This document shows, one piece after another, positions 35,798 to 43,355 of a stretch of 47,656 nt of DNA. Origin of the DNA: Myxococcota bacterium (GTDB lineage Bacteria > Myxococcota_A > UBA796 > UBA2385); NCBI GenBank assembly GCA_023150805.1, contig JAKLKF010000055.1:1-47656 (forward strand), in the 5' to 3' direction. Made by a program: the position numbers and the translations under genes. Within the stretch, counting starts at the first letter, position 1; each line of letters opens with the position of its first letter. The notes under the pieces are model-generated. The model was not told the DNA's origin. It saw only the letters and a program-made list of their open reading frames with translations, and did no database searches.

Positions 35798-35878
35798 GGC
35801 GGTCCCTCCGGTGGACGCCCGATCCGCCGGGCGCCAGATACGGTAGCCTGCGGGGGCCCTGGCGAGGAGATCGGGCCG

Positions 35879-36640
35879 ATGCGCTGTGCCGACGTGCCCC
35901 TCGATCTGGCGCTCCGCCCGGTCCGCGCCCTGGCCTTCCGGCTGCCGGGGCGGCCGGCCGCCGAGATGGCCGAGCTCTCCCAGGCCGAGGCCGGAGGCGG
36001 GCTGGACATGCTGGAGGCCTGCGAGCGGACCGCGCGCGCCGACCTGCGCCGGCAGTTCTTCCTGCACGCGCTCGACCAGCTTCGCCGGAGCCGGCTGTTC
36101 CGGCAGCGCGCCGCCGCGCTGGCCCAGGCCCGCAGCCGCACCACGGCGGTGCTGGAGGACAGCGGCTACATCGCCAGCCACGGCATCCGTGGCGCCGATC
36201 CGCTCTACTCCGAGCTGGGCGAGCTGCGCTTCCTGGCCTACGTCTGGCTGGCGGAGCGTCGCAGCGCCCGCCGGTTCGCCGCCTACCAGCGGCTGATGGC
36301 CGGCGATCCCGCCGCCGCCGGGATGTTCGCGGAGATCGGGCGGGACGGTCTCCTCCACGTCACCTACAGCCGGGCCGAGCTGGACCTGGCGCGGCAGCGC
36401 GGCGAGCCGGTGACCTCCGCCCTGTGGGCCGTCCGCCGCCGTTGCGCCTGGCAGGCCTGGATGCGGTTCTCGCGCCGCGTGGGGGACCTGTTCGCCGGGC
36501 TGTGGCTGGCGGTCGTCTACCTGGTCGTGCTGGGCCCCTTCTCCCTGCTGGCGCGGCTGCTGGAGCGCGACGAGCCGGGGCTGCTGGCCCCCGAGGCCGA
36601 CGACCGCTCCGCCGCGCAGCGCGCCTGGGAGCAGGCCTGA
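35879..36640 (+). CDS. Ferritin-like helical protein with C-terminal membrane span
   Basis: A 253-residue mostly helical protein. The segment EMAELSQAEAGGGLDMLEACERTARADLRRQFFLHALDQLRRSRLF (quoted in parts: AELSQAEAGGG and QFFLHALDQLRRSRLF) and FLAYVWLAERRSARRF have the spacing of four-helix ferritin-like proteins, with Glu, His and further Glu as possible metal ligands. Near residue 205 a membrane helix (LFAGLWLAVVYLVVLGPFSLLARLL) follows. The ATG at 35879 has GGAG about ten bases upstream. The carbamoyltransferase gene starts on its stop codon. Function is unknown, and metal binding is inferred. Confidence 0.72.
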   Translation: MRCADVPLDLALRPVRALAFRLPGRPAAEMAELSQAEAGGGLDMLEACERTARADLRRQFFLHALDQLRRSRLFRQRAAALAQARSRTTAVLEDSGYIASHGIRGADPLYSELGELRFLAYVWLAERRSARRFAAYQRLMAGDPAAAGMFAEIGRDGLLHVTYSRAELDLARQRGEPVTSALWAVRRRCAWQAWMRFSRRVGDLFAGLWLAVVYLVVLGPFSLLARLLERDEPGLLAPEADDRSAAQRAWEQA

Positions 36641-38388
36641 GCACGGACCGCTACGTCCTGGGCCTGTCGGCGCTCTACCACGACGCGGCGGCGGTCCTGC
36701 TGCGCGACGGCGTCGTGGTCGCCGCCTGCAGCGAGGAGCGCTTCTCGCGGGTCAAGCAGGACGCCGGCCTGCCCATCCGGGCGACCCGCTGGTGCCTGGC
36801 CCACGCCGGCATCGCCATGGAGCAGGTCGAGGCCGTCGTCTGGTACGAGAAGCCGCTCCTGAAGTTCGAGCGCATCCTGGTCAGCCAGCTCCTGGGCTTC
36901 CCCTGGACCCTGGAGAGCTTCCGACGCACGGCCATGACCTGGCTCACCGACAAGCTGTGGGTCAAGAACGCGCTGTGCAAGGAGCTGGGCATCCGCCCCG
37001 AGCGCCTGCTGTTCGGCGACCACCACCTGTCGCACGCCGCCAGCGCCTTCTACTGCTCCCCCTTCGAGCGGGCGGCCGTGCTGACGGTCGACGGCGTCGG
37101 CGAGTGGGCCAGCACCTCGCTGTGGCAGGGCGAGGTCGGCCAGCCCCTGCGCCGCCTGGCCGAGGTGCGCTTCCCGCACAGCCTGGGCCTGGTCTACTCG
37201 GCCTTCACCGCGTGGCTGGGCTTCCGCGTCAACGAGGGCGAGTACAAGGTGATGGGCCTGGCCGCCTTCGGCCAGCCCCGCTTCGCCGACCAGGTGCGCA
37301 AGGTGCTGCGGCCCACCGGGGACGGCGGCTTCGCGGTGGACACGCGCTACCTGCGCTACCACCAGAGCGCGACCGAGTCCTACTCCGCGGCCTTCGTCGA
37401 CCTGTTCGGGGCGCCGCGCTTCCCTGGCGCGCCGCTGGACCCGACCACGCCCGAGGGCCGGCGCTACGCCGACGTCGCGGCCAGCGTCCAGGCGGTCCTG
37501 GAGGAGGCGATCCTGGTGCTGTGCGGCGCCCTGCACGAGCGCACCGGCCTGACCGACCTGTGCCTGGCCGGCGGCGTGGCGCTCAACGTCGTCGCGAACC
37601 GCCGCATCCTGGCCGACTCGCCCTTCCGCCGGCTCTACGTGCAGCCCGCGGCGGGGGACGCGGGCGGGGCCCTGGGCGCGGCGCTGTGGGCCTGGCGCGA
37701 GGTGCTGGGTGGCGCGCCCACCCCCGCGGGCCTGGTCCCCGGCATGGGGCGGCCCTGGCCCGACGAGGACCTGGAGCGCCTGCTCACCGAGCTGCACCTG
37801 CCCTTCCGGGACTGCGGCGAGGAGCTGCTGGACCACGCGGTCGAGGACCTGCGGGCCGGGCGGATCCTGGGCTGGTTCCAGGGCCGCTGCGAGTGGGGCC
37901 CCCGGGCGCTCGGACACCGCAGCATCCTGGCCGACCCCACGCGCCCCGGCGTGCAGGAGACGGTCAACGCCCGCATCAAGTTCCGCGAGGCCTTCCGCCC
38001 CTTCGCGCCCTCGGTCGCCGCTGGGGCCGAGGATCGCTACTTCGACCTGCTGCCGGGCGGGCAGGGCCCCGCCGAGTGGATGTGCGTCGTCGCCGACGTC
38101 AAGCCCGACGCGCGCGCGCTGCTGCCCGCCACCACCCACGTCGACGGCACCGCGCGCCTGCACGTGGTGAAGCCCCAGGCCAACCCGCGCTACCATGCGC
38201 TGCTGACCCGGATGGGCCAGCAGACCGGCCATCCCGTCCTGCTCAACACCAGCTTCAACCTGAAGGGCGACCCCATCGTGGCCACGCCGCTGCACGCGCT
38301 GAGCACGCTCCAGGCCTCGGGCCTGGACGCCGTCTACCTGGGCCGCTTCCGGGTCGACCGCCGCGACCTGCCCGGGGCCGACTCGTGA
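36637..38388 (+). CDS. Carbamoyltransferase (NodU/CmcH family)
   Basis: The 583-residue enzyme has both halves of the family: an N-terminal Kae1-like domain (YVLGLSALYHDAAAVLL, ACSEERFSRVKQD, HHLSHAASAFYCSPF, VLTVDGVGEW, NEGEYKVMGLAAFG, LAGGVALNVVANRRI) and a C-terminal domain (GWFQGRCEWGPRALGHRSI, RPFAPSVA, LLNTSFNLKGDPIV). It transfers a carbamoyl group from carbamoyl phosphate to a hydroxyl of a sugar or other small molecule. No ATG, GTG or TTG fits. CTG at 36637 overlaps the previous stop (CTGA), has GGGAG five bases upstream and puts S-T-D-R-Y at the usual start. An ATG further in would remove the first strand. The GTGA overlap with the next gene marks one operon. Confidence 0.92.
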   Translation: MSTDRYVLGLSALYHDAAAVLLRDGVVVAACSEERFSRVKQDAGLPIRATRWCLAHAGIAMEQVEAVVWYEKPLLKFERILVSQLLGFPWTLESFRRTAMTWLTDKLWVKNALCKELGIRPERLLFGDHHLSHAASAFYCSPFERAAVLTVDGVGEWASTSLWQGEVGQPLRRLAEVRFPHSLGLVYSAFTAWLGFRVNEGEYKVMGLAAFGQPRFADQVRKVLRPTGDGGFAVDTRYLRYHQSATESYSAAFVDLFGAPRFPGAPLDPTTPEGRRYADVAASVQAVLEEAILVLCGALHERTGLTDLCLAGGVALNVVANRRILADSPFRRLYVQPAAGDAGGALGAALWAWREVLGGAPTPAGLVPGMGRPWPDEDLERLLTELHLPFRDCGEELLDHAVEDLRAGRILGWFQGRCEWGPRALGHRSILADPTRPGVQETVNARIKFREAFRPFAPSVAAGAEDRYFDLLPGGQGPAEWMCVVADVKPDARALLPATTHVDGTARLHVVKPQANPRYHALLTRMGQQTGHPVLLNTSFNLKGDPIVATPLHALSTLQASGLDAVYLGRFRVDRRDLPGADS

Positions 38389-38420
38389 GCCCCGCGAAGC
38401 TGCCTGGAGAGGGGCTGGGG

Positions 38421-38579
38421 ATGCGGCTCTCCACCATCGGCCAGCTCCTGCGCCGCTTCGGCCGCGGCCGCCGCAAGTGGATGCTGCCCATGGTCCTGCT
38501 GCTGAGCGTGCTCGGGCTGCTGCTCGCGGCCCTGCAGGCGGTCCAGTACGTCGCACCCTTCGTCTACCCGCTGTTGTAG
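38421..38579 (+). CDS. DUF5989 small membrane protein
   Basis: A 52-residue protein with one membrane helix: RRKWMLPMVLLLSVLGLLLAAL, then VQYVAPFVYPLL. This matches DUF5989 proteins, which accompany NodU-type carbamoyltransferases. The ATG at 38421 has GGAGAGG upstream and gives the usual family length. A GTG at 38385, overlapping the carbamoyltransferase stop, would add 12 residues and is the alternative. Probably a partner or membrane anchor for the carbamoyltransferase. Confidence 0.82.
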   Translation: MRLSTIGQLLRRFGRGRRKWMLPMVLLLSVLGLLLAALQAVQYVAPFVYPLL

Positions 38580-38617
38580 GCACGGCTCGTGCAACCAGGG
38601 CGCGCAAAGGAGCCCCC

Positions 38618-38905
38618 ATGCAGCGCCTCATCCAGCCCCTCTTCGCCAGCCTGACCCTGGGCCTGGCCCCCTTCGCGCCCGAGCCCCACATCCTCGGCAA
38701 GCTGCGCTGGATCGCCGGCGGCGCGGTCGGCATGGGGGGCATGGACTGGTTCGATGTGTTGCTCCATGGTGCACCATGGGTCTGGCTGCTGGTCAGCCTG
38801 GGCCTGGTCGCCAAGGAGAAGCTGCTGCCGCCGGCCGCGCCGAAGGACGCTCAGGGCCCCGCGGGCGGCGGGACCACCGGCGGCGGGACCACCGGCGGCC
38901 GGTAG
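38618..38905 (+). CDS. Small membrane protein of unknown function
   Basis: A 95-residue protein with AAAGGAG six bases before the ATG at 38618, a strong start. It contains LRWIAGGAVGMGGMDWFDVLLHGAPWVWLLVSLGLV, two hydrophobic segments around a polar turn, then a low-complexity tail GGGTTGGGTTGGR. The gene's last 55 bases overlap the 3' end of the convergent DUF3108 gene, with both frames using the same GGC/ACC repeats. I do not recognise a family; cotranscription with DUF5989 is likely. Confidence 0.75.
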   Translation: MQRLIQPLFASLTLGLAPFAPEPHILGKLRWIAGGAVGMGGMDWFDVLLHGAPWVWLLVSLGLVAKEKLLPPAAPKDAQGPAGGGTTGGGTTGGR

Positions 38906-39723
38906 TCCACCAGGTCGGCCCGGATGGCGCCGAAGTTGGTCTTGACCACCATGCGCACGGGGATCCGGCGGGCGTCGTCGGTCAGCCAGATCCAGAAGCG
39001 GCCGCGCTGCTCGAGCATGCCCTTGTGCTCGGTGCGCAGCTCGACCACCCGCGTCTGCACGGTGCCCAGCACCTCGCTGTCCAGCGGCTCCCGGTCGACC
39101 ACGGTCACGATGAGCGGCCAGGTCTTCTCGCCCGAGAAGACCGGGAAGGTCCAGCCCGGGCCCAGCGAGGTGGGGGCCAGGGCCTCGTCGGGCAGCAGGC
39201 GGATCCGCGTGACGGCGGAGATGGGGTCCTCGGCACCCGGGTGGGCGTCGTAGGTCTTCGTCCACTCGCGCCACTCCTCGTCGAAGCGCTGCTTGCGCCA
39301 GACCTCGAAGGCCTCCGCACCCAGGCGCATGTCCTGGTCCTGGTGGAAGCCCCCCTCGCGGAAGCGCGTCTCGTAGCGGGCGCTGCCCCCCTCGGGGCGG
39401 GAGGTGCTGCGCACGAAGTCGTCGATGCTGTAGAGCTTGCCGTACCAGGGCGCGTTCTTCGCCCCGCCCTCGATCACCACGTCCCCGTCGGGCTCGAGCT
39501 TCGCCTCGGCCCAGGCGGTGCCGGCGGCCACCCCGCCGTAGCGGATCGACCAGGTGATGCGCTCACCGGCCAGGCTGGCCCGGGTGGTGCCGGGCGCGGG
39601 GGCCGAGGCCAGCCCCGTCGCGCGGGTCGCGACCGGGTGCAGCAGCAGCCCGAGGGCGAGCAGCGCCCCCCCCAGGCCGCGCCGCGCGCGTTCAGCCGTC
39701 CTGGGCAGGGTCGTCCCCGGCAG
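38851..39723 (-). CDS. DUF3108 domain periplasmic protein
   Basis: About 290 residues with DUF3108 features: ITWSIRYGGVAAGTAWAEAKL, then APWYGKLYSIDDFVRSTS, FREGGFHQDQDMRL, WTFPVFSGEKTWPLIV and VRMVVKTNFGAIRADL. These proteins are periplasmic and beta-rich. The signal peptide is PRTAERARRGLGGALLALGL. No ATG, GTG or TTG lies upstream in frame within the gap, and CTG at 39723 (with GAGGA six bases upstream) or CTG at 39708 must be used, overlapping the previous gene's end. It ends in VPPPVVPPPAGP, over the convergent neighbour. Confidence 0.85.
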   Translation of the reverse strand: MPGTTLPRTAERARRGLGGALLALGLLLHPVATRATGLASAPAPGTTRASLAGERITWSIRYGGVAAGTAWAEAKLEPDGDVVIEGGAKNAPWYGKLYSIDDFVRSTSRPEGGSARYETRFREGGFHQDQDMRLGAEAFEVWRKQRFDEEWREWTKTYDAHPGAEDPISAVTRIRLLPDEALAPTSLGPGWTFPVFSGEKTWPLIVTVVDREPLDSEVLGTVQTRVVELRTEHKGMLEQRGRFWIWLTDDARRIPVRMVVKTNFGAIRADLVDYRPPVVPPPVVPPPAGP

Positions 39724-40399
39724 CGTCTTCCTCGGTGGCCTCGCCCTGCGTGGCGGGCGGCTCTTCGCCGTAGATGGTGCGGTACAGCCAGCGCGGCATG
39801 CCGCCGGAGCCCTTCTCGCGCCAGCCGGCGGGCGGGGCGGCGGGGGGGGCCGGCTCCGCGGCGGCGGACGCACCTGCTGCGGCGGGCGCGGCCTCATCCA
39901 GGCGGGGCGCGGCGCGCGGGGTGCCGCGCAGGTTGGCCGGCGGCGGGGCGGCGGGCGGGGCCTCGGGGGCGGCCGCCTCGGCCAGGGCGTCGTCGCCCGG
40001 CAGGGCGTAGCCCTCGGGCAGCGAGGCGGAGACGGGCTCGTCGGACGGGGTGGGGGGCGCGGGAGCCTCGGCGGGAGAGGCCGCGGCCGGGGCCTGCTCG
40101 GGCTCGCTCACGGGGATCACCAGCGCGGGGGGCCCGGCCACCTGCTCCACCGCGATGGGGGCGGCCGGCGCGGCGCTGGCCAGGGCCGGAGCCTCGGCCC
40201 CCGGGCGCTGGAAGGCCAGGATCTCGGCGCAGGGCAAGAGCAGCGTGGCGCCGCGCACCGGGCCCGCGGCGACGAAGATCTGGCAGTTGCCGCCCAGCTC
40301 GTAGGTGGCGAGGGTGCCCTCGACCACCGAGCCGTTGGCCAGGCGGAAGGCGTCGGCGTGGGCCGGAGAGGTCAGGGTCGCGAGGAGCAGCCAGAGCAT
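39692..40399 (-). CDS. Secreted Pro/Ala-rich protein of unknown function
   Basis: A 235-residue protein with a signal peptide (MLWLLLATLTSPAHA). Residues 16-65 form a small beta domain (FRLANGSVVEGTLATYELGG, with two Cys), a pattern seen in several delta-proteobacterial secreted proteins. The remainder is low-complexity Pro/Ala/Glu, with WLYRTIYGEEPPA near the end. The stop is 31 bases inside the DUF3108 start, so translation is probably coupled. Function is unknown. Confidence 0.75.
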   Translation of the reverse strand: MLWLLLATLTSPAHADAFRLANGSVVEGTLATYELGGNCQIFVAAGPVRGATLLLPCAEILAFQRPGAEAPALASAAPAAPIAVEQVAGPPALVIPVSEPEQAPAAASPAEAPAPPTPSDEPVSASLPEGYALPGDDALAEAAAPEAPPAAPPPANLRGTPRAAPRLDEAAPAAAGASAAAEPAPPAAPPAGWREKGSGGMPRWLYRTIYGEEPPATQGEATEEDAAGDDPAQDG

Positions 40400-40518
40400 G
40401 GGTCACCCGGGTTCGTGAGCGGAACGGGCGGGGGCGCCCGGTGGTCGCCCGGCCGCCACCCCTGGCAGCCGGGTCTCCGTCCTTGCCCTGGTAGAGACAC
40501 CGTAGCGCGGGCGGAGCG

Positions 40519-41331
40519 CTACCGCTGGTCGGCGGCAGGCGCCGCGTCGTCGGACACGGCCAGCGGGTCGACACAGGACTCCGGCGCGCCCTTCCACCGG
40601 TCGTGCAGCCACAGCCAGGCGTGCGGGGCGGTGCGGATGCTCTCCTCGTAGAAGCGCTGGGTGCGCGCGGTCAGCTCGGCGATGGCCTGGTCGCGGTCCT
40701 CGGGCACCGGCCAGTCCAGCGCCACGACCTTGCAGCGGTGCTGCCCACCCTCGACCCACTGCCACAGGCCGAACATGGGCGCCCGGGTGCGCCAGGCCAT
40801 CGCGGCGAAGGCCGGGCTGGTCAGGGCGGGGCGGCCGAAGAAGGGCACGGCGATGCCGCGGTTGAGGCGCTGGTCCTGGACGAAGTAGACCGCGCGGCCC
40901 CGCTCCAGGGCGGCGTAGGCGTCCTTCATCGAGCCGCCGGGGGGCAACAGCTCCACCCCGCCGGCGCGGCGGCGGCGCTCGATCCAGCCGGCCAGCCAGC
41001 GGTTGCTGGGGGGCTTGACGAAGATGGTGACCGGCGCCCGCTCGCCGGTGCTGACCAGGGTCATGTCCCAGCTCGCGCCGTGCCCGCAGACCACCAGGCC
41101 CCCCCGGGCCAGCAGCTCGGCGCCCTCGACCCGGGCGCGGCGGCCCAGGGCCAGGTCGACGTAGCCGGCGGCGATCTCGCCCACCGTGCGGCGCAGCTCG
41201 CCCGGGTCGCGGTCGGGGAAGCAGCGGCGGTACTGCTCCACCGCCAGGCGCTTGCGCACCGGGACGACGAGCCACCACAGCCAGCCGATGAGCCAGGCGA
41301 GCAAGGGTCTCCCGCGGGGAACAGGTGCCAC
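40519..41331 (-). CDS. Lysophospholipid/Kdo2-lipid A acyltransferase-like (LpxL family)
   Basis: The 270-residue protein has an N-terminal membrane helix (LLAWLIGWLWWLVVPV) and the family core: YRRCFPDRD, GGLVVCGHGASWDMTLV with the HxxxxD catalytic pair, FVKPPSNRWLAGWIERRRRA, GRAVYFVQDQRLNRGIAVPFFGRPALTSPAFA, and HAWLWLHDRWKG near the end. This is the LpxL/LpxM pattern of late acyltransferases of lipid A at the inner membrane. The start is a GTG at 41331. It is slightly shorter than E. coli LpxL (306). Divergent from the gene at 41367. Confidence 0.88.
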   Translation of the reverse strand: MAPVPRGRPLLAWLIGWLWWLVVPVRKRLAVEQYRRCFPDRDPGELRRTVGEIAAGYVDLALGRRARVEGAELLARGGLVVCGHGASWDMTLVSTGERAPVTIFVKPPSNRWLAGWIERRRRAGGVELLPPGGSMKDAYAALERGRAVYFVQDQRLNRGIAVPFFGRPALTSPAFAAMAWRTRAPMFGLWQWVEGGQHRCKVVALDWPVPEDRDQAIAELTARTQRFYEESIRTAPHAWLWLHDRWKGAPESCVDPLAVSDDAAPAADQR

Positions 41332-41366
41332 CGGGCTATAGCGCAGCCTCGCGCGCGGAGGCCCGG

Positions 41367-41942
41367 GTGGACCCGATGTTCTGGATCGTGATGGGCGGCC
41401 TCGGCCTCGCCAGCGGCGGGCTGGCCTGGCTGGGCCTGCAGCGCGTCGCGGCCCCGCCGGTCCTGCCCGCCCCCGACCGCCGGGGCTTCCTGGCCGTCGC
41501 CGCGCGGCGGGGCCTGCAGGCCGAGCTGCTGGGCCCGGTCGACCGGTGGACCCTGGGTGGGAGCTGCCAGGGCTGGCAGGTGGAGGCCCGGGTGGTCGAG
41601 GTCGAGGGCGAGCGCTGGACCGAGGTGCGGGTCCGCCTGCCCGGGGTGCCCGCGGGGCTGCGGGTCGCGTCCCGGGCCGACGAGGCGCGCGGGGCCGTCG
41701 CGACGGGCTTCCCCGACGCCGACGCGGCGCTCGCCGCCCGGGGCGAGGTCGCCGCGCTCGGGGAGCTGTGGGCCGACCCGACCCGGCGGGCGGCGTGGAT
41801 CGAGGTGCTCCAGCCGGCCTTCGGCCCCGCCGTGGACGGGGGCTGGCTGGTGCACGCCGACCTGGGCGCGCAGGGCGAGCGGCTGGAGGCGCTGCTGGAC
41901 CGGCTGCTCGCGGCGGCGGCGCGGATGGTGGGGCCCGGCTGA
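41367..41942 (+). CDS. Membrane-anchored hypothetical protein
   Basis: A 191-residue protein opens VDPMFWIVMGGLGLASGGLAWLGLQ, one membrane helix near the N terminus, followed by an alpha/beta domain (FLAVAARRGLQAELLGP, WTEVRVRLPGVPAGLRV, WLVHADLGAQGERLEALLDRLL). The GTG at 41367 has GGAGG five bases upstream; an ATG at 41376 is the alternative. No family recognised. It converges with the decayed transglycosylase copy. Confidence 0.72.
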   Translation: MDPMFWIVMGGLGLASGGLAWLGLQRVAAPPVLPAPDRRGFLAVAARRGLQAELLGPVDRWTLGGSCQGWQVEARVVEVEGERWTEVRVRLPGVPAGLRVASRADEARGAVATGFPDADAALAARGEVAALGELWADPTRRAAWIEVLQPAFGPAVDGGWLVHADLGAQGERLEALLDRLLAAAARMVGPG

Positions 41943-41949
41943 GCGGGGA

Positions 41950-42198
41950 TCAGCGCAAGAGGAGCACCCCGGCCCGCACCGTGCCCGAGCGCCCGGCCGT
42001 CGCCTGGTAGAGCGCTGCCTGGTCGGGAAAGGCGCCGGCGAAGTCGTCGAGCTGGAACAGGTTGGGCTGGAAGGCGCCGCCGGTGTCGCCGAGCACGACC
42101 AGGCGCAGCGCGCCGGACTTCGGGTCCTCCAGGGCGACCAGCTTGCCCAGGCCCAGGTTGTAGATGTCGCCGGCCACGCTGGCGCCGGCCGCCAGGCC
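41950..42198. repeat. 249-bp direct repeat, left copy (partner at 46530-46778)
   Basis: Comparison by eye gives 246 of 249 identical positions to 46530-46778, same orientation. The mismatches are all in the first 36 bases. The two copies bracket 4.3 kb that contains five plus-strand genes. Recombination between them would remove or circularise that segment. Confidence 0.9.
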
Positions 42199-42370
42199 AG
42201 CGGGACGGCCGCGGCGCCGTCGGGGTCGGGCGTCCAGCGGCAATGCTCGAAGGTGGCGGCCAGGAAGGCCGGGTCATGCAGGCGGGGGCGGGGGCGAGGA
42301 GCATGCGGAGCAGCAGGAGGGGCAGGGCGAGGCGCGCGAGAGGGAGGGTAGCGCCCTGGGGAGGGGCGGC
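41950..42370 (-). pseudogene. Internally deleted copy of the MltA-like transglycosylase gene
   Basis: The 3' 249 bp (41950-42198) match 46530-46778 with three mismatches. Upstream of that point two blocks of the full gene are missing. About 223 bp have gone between two GCCAGGCC octamers (retained once at 42191-42198), which shifts the frame. About 195 bp more have gone near 42229. A further gap separates LHDPAFLAATFEHCRWTPD from a signal-peptide-like stretch (ARLALPLLLLRMLLAPAPA) at about 42290-42350. The intact open part (97 codons from 42243) keeps only the C-terminal third. It is a pseudogene, though the C-terminal fragment could still be translated. Confidence 0.85.
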
Positions 42371-42511
42371 ATCCAGTCGGGCATGAAGGTCCGACCCGCC
42401 GAGCCTCTGGAGCGGGGGTTACGTCGAGCATATTGACGAGTCTTGACGGGCTCCTGACATCTGGCGAGGCAACGCTGGGCCGAGTCATGTACCCTGGTCG
42501 CACCTGCCCGA

Positions 42512-42562
42512 ACTCGGGGCGCCTCACTCGGGGCGCCTCACTCGGGGCGCCTCACTCGGGGC
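42512..42562. repeat. 14-bp tandem repeat just upstream of the cassette
   Basis: ACTCGGGGCGCCTC is repeated at 42512-42525, 42526-42539 and 42540-42553, followed by ACTCGGGGC. It ends 15 bases before the first cassette start. Upstream, 42371-42511 holds two TTGACG elements (42433-42438 and 42443-42448) that may be -35 boxes, but no matching -10 box is clear. The segment 42371-42577 holds no gene that I see. Confidence 0.85.
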
Positions 42563-42577
42563 AGCCCGGAGGCAGAG

Positions 42578-43348
42578 ATGGCGTGTGGCGGAACGACCGG
42601 TAGCATCCAGAAGCGCCTGACGGCGCTCTCGACGACCCAGGCGATCGAGTGGTTCACGGGGTGGATCTCGTGCGTCGGTCTGGACGAGGTCATGCCCGTC
42701 CTGACGGCACGAGCGGCGACCTCCAACTACTTTGAGGTGCAGCTCGTGATCCAGGTGGCCCAGGTGCGGACCGACATGCCGGAGACACCCGTGCTCAAGG
42801 GAACGGCCCAGACGCCCACCGCCGGGAGGTTCGACTACAACCCGGGGGTGCTCGATCTGTCCAACGACACGGCAGGGGCGATGTTCATCCGCTTCGGCGT
42901 GGCCTACAAGTACGTTGCAGGCCAATCCCAGGCCGCGGCGGACGTGGAGCTGCAGGTGGCCTACGCCCGCTGTGGCGAGCTGGCCGGTTCGGGCACGTGG
43001 CAGCTCAGCACCACCACCACTGCTGTGCAGTACCAGGTGATCACCAGCATGCTCGTGGGCATGCTCGTGGACGAGGTGAAGCTCGCGGCGATCTGCACCA
43101 GCCTCACCGGCAACTTCCAGTGGCGGCTTGCCTACCGCACGGCCACAACGCAGAAGTCGGCGCCGGGTGCCTGGAGCAATGTCACCGATGGAAATGCTCC
43201 CTACGGAAGTGGCGAGGTGAACACCGGGGACCTGGCCGTCAGTGTGGGCTCGAATCTGTGGGTCCAGTTTGCGATCGCCTACTCACTGTCCTCCGCGGGG
43301 TCGGGCCAGGCCAGCTTGACCGCTGCCCTGGGTGTTCGCCGGACCTGA
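42578..43348 (+). CDS. Cassette gene 1: two-repeat beta-rich protein of unknown function
   Basis: A 256-residue protein without a signal peptide, with GGAGG six bases before the ATG at 42578. It appears to be built of two related halves, residues about 15-132 and 142-254. Both start LSTT, then run to a DEV motif (LDEVMPVLTA and VDEVKLAAI), have an N-x-G-x-L turn (YNPGVLDLS and VNTGDLAVS) and end in a strand FGVAY or FAIAY. The fold is probably beta-sandwich or jelly-roll. No known family. First gene of a five-gene plus-strand unit with visibly lower GC than the surroundings. Confidence 0.78.
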   Translation: MACGGTTGSIQKRLTALSTTQAIEWFTGWISCVGLDEVMPVLTARAATSNYFEVQLVIQVAQVRTDMPETPVLKGTAQTPTAGRFDYNPGVLDLSNDTAGAMFIRFGVAYKYVAGQSQAAADVELQVAYARCGELAGSGTWQLSTTTTAVQYQVITSMLVGMLVDEVKLAAICTSLTGNFQWRLAYRTATTQKSAPGAWSNVTDGNAPYGSGEVNTGDLAVSVGSNLWVQFAIAYSLSSAGSGQASLTAALGVRRT

Positions 43349-43355
43349 GGGAAGC

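Noticed and set aside
42433..42471. Sigma-70 promoter for the cassette from the two TTGACG boxes
   Set aside because: Neither TTGACG has an acceptable -10 element at 16-18 bases, so only the boxes are mentioned.
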